A DNA stretch of 64,000 nucleotides from Acridotheres tristis (taxonomy: Eukaryota > Chordata > Aves > Passeriformes > Sturnidae). Location: assembly GCA_037013685.1 (NCBI GenBank), contig CM072891.1, positions 1,971,001 to 2,035,000 of the forward strand, in the 5' to 3' direction. Below the pieces are notes generated by a model, which saw only the letters and a list, made by a program, of their open reading frames with translations, was not told where the DNA came from and searched no databases. Positions 62,101 to 64,000 of this stretch are shown here, one piece after another. The translations under genes and the position numbers were made by a program. How positions within the stretch are numbered: position 1 is the first letter of the stretch; each line of letters begins with the position of its first letter.

Positions 62101-64000
62101 GCCCTACTATAAAATAGAGGCATACTGTCTAATTATTTAATACATATATATTTGTAAAAGATGTCCTGTATGTAAATATGTGAAATATTCACCGTGGCAG
62201 AAGTTGTATTTGAAAGGTTATTATTTGAATATTCCTAAACTAGTACCATTTAAGGGGGCTGCCAATGAAAGAAACAATAGTCTGTTTCTAAATCAGATGT
62301 TTAGAAAAGAGTATCTTTATTTATTTCTAAAGCATACAAACACATATTAATCCAGCACATTAAAGTTTTTGGGTTTTTTTCAAAATGTGTCATAATTCGT
62401 ATATTGTTTGTAATGCTAAATTCAAAAACGTGTCTGGACAAGGAGGTAGTGGATGAGTAAGGAGAAGTAGATCATTCTTTATCTTTCCTCTCATTAGACA
62501 GATAAATTTGCTGAATAACTAGAGCTGTTAGTGGTGAATCTAATGAACTTCTGTGTGTCAAATGAGAAAAGTACCAATTTCTTGTCGGGAAAAGTTTTTT
62601 TGTTGCTTAGAGAAGAGTTCCTTTTTAATTTTGTGGCTGAATTAAGCCACTGCTTTATTTTATTACACCCATCCTGTAGAATAATCCCAGCTAGCTATCT
62701 AACAGTAACCTGGATTTTCATATGTTGCATGTGTAATTATGATATTACAGATGCAACAATATTGCCCTGGCATTAAATATTCTATTTACTTTTGAAATCA
62801 CACGTATGGTTAGGAGAGTGTATTTTTGTGCTTTCTTATGTTTTTAGGTTTTTCACTTAAATTTATATAAGAACTTATCCCTGACTTGATCAGAACTACG
62901 CACATTGCTTTTTGAAATCTCCCACAGAACCTGTTAGTATGCCTTAAACCAGTGATGCAAGTAAATGTTTTCTATAATACCCAGCACAAAATCATAATAA
63001 TGAAATCTATTCAGTGCTGAATTTGTGGAGTATTAACAAACAAACTCCAAAAAAACCCAAACCCAAAACCTAAAATGAACACCCCCACCCCCCAAATTAC
63101 AAAAATCTGGAAAATTCTTCTATTTAGCAATTAGTTATTGTTGGATCTAGAACTGAAATATCTAATCAAAACTAAGAGTTATTTCTTTCTTTTTATTGTA
63201 GGAACACTAAAAAAGGTTACCTTAAAATTAGCAAATGACTTCAATTATATTTAAAATTACTAGGAAGTGTCCTTACTTAAAACTAAGTCTACCTACAATA
63301 TATATATATAACATTTCGTTATGTATTTAAGTATATATACAGTGATGTTTGTTTTTATAGGATTATTTAGTATATAGGTGGACTAAATTTTTTCTCAATA
63401 CCTGACTTTCACATTACCTTTACAATAAGTCAGCACCTGATAATTTTTTATTTATTCTATAGAACATGTTCTGTTTTGATGTCACTTAAATTCTGAAGAA
63501 ATTAAAAATTATGTATATAATTAGAAACAATTCAGTGCAAAATACATTATGGTATATTATTATTTTAATGTACATATTGCATAAGTGGAAAATATAAATA
63601 TTTCTCAAGTTTCTCGTAGGCTGGATTCTCAAAGATACGATTTTCTTGCTAACATAACTATTTGAAATATCTACATTTTTCTAGCCTCAAAACGTACTTG
63701 TAGGGCATATATATTTATTTGCAATTAATTTGATTTTATAATGACACAGTAAAAAGTGAAAGTTACTAATAACATTTAATTGTATTTTATATTGATTTGT
63801 TGCTAAGACTTTAGATAGAATTTTCAGTGAAAGGACTGAAAAGTGTTGCCCATACACATATTCCACAAAATTGGAATGAATGGATATCTGAACACAAGGC
63901 TACTAAAACCAAAACTTTTGTAAAATGAAATGTCATATTAATTCAATGTTCTAAAATAGGCAATACATTAAAACGTTGGGACACATTTGTAAAATGTATA

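Larger units (their letters stand above)
42118..64000 (+). other. NOVA1: NOVA1 intron downstream of exon 4 (partial, 5' part)
   Basis: This begins at the gtacag donor of exon 4 and runs beyond the window. The large last coding exon with KH2, the Ala-rich spacer and KH3 should be obvious if present and is not seen, so the intron exceeds 21.8 kb. It is AT-rich and CpG-poor. Contents: downstream YCAY groups; a block of factor-like motifs at 44079-44430; a 37-bp perfect tandem duplication at 48624; GGTT repeats near 50140-50166; an antisense CR1 at 52751-53222; an A-rich run at 56069-56104; and a somewhat GC-rich patch near 58990-59200. The rest, including 45200-48600, 53300-58600 and 59400-64000, holds nothing I can name. 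The last few kb are very AT-rich. Confidence 0.88.

Overview
The window is vertebrate nuclear DNA, almost all of it intron. It carries two short coding exons of one gene, NOVA1 (neuro-oncological ventral antigen 1), on the + strand. NOVA1 is a neuronal KH-domain RNA-binding protein that controls alternative splicing through YCAY motifs. The repeats are several degraded CR1 (chicken repeat 1) LINE 3' ends, the typical interspersed repeat of birds and other sauropsids. There is no Alu, B1 or mammalian L1. A bird is the most likely source. The species cannot be named from what is visible.

Layout: 1-31696 is the downstream part of the intron before exon 3. Exon 3 is 31697-31863 (167 nt) and encodes the C-terminal half of KH1 plus the start of the KH1-KH2 linker. 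A 10182-bp intron follows (31864-42045). Exon 4 is 42046-42117 (72 nt, 24 codons), the alternative 'H' exon whose inclusion NOVA1 represses in its own transcript. From 42118 to the window end is more than 21.8 kb of the next intron. Neither the upstream KH1 exon nor the large KH2/KH3 exon was recognised, so both probably lie outside. The two exons join in frame (phase 0).

The introns are AT-rich and CpG-poor, with homopolymer runs, simple repeats and seven CR1 remnants. Structures standing out are: a dense YCAY cluster over exon 4 and its downstream flank; a CpG-rich patch about 2 kb upstream of exon 3 (29166-29720); two near-perfect hairpins (3457-3504 and 11541-11584); a block 2 kb downstream of exon 4 with a perfect CRE palindrome and other factor-like motifs (44079-44430); a G-rich tract with quadruplex potential (1340-1441); and two tandem duplications (27 bp and 37 bp units).

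No complete protein-coding gene, tRNA, rRNA or CRISPR array is supported. The longest open frames (up to 181 codons) look like chance. I found no new multi-gene system. The most meaningful biology is the exon 4 autoregulatory splicing unit and the candidate regulatory DNA and RNA structures around it.
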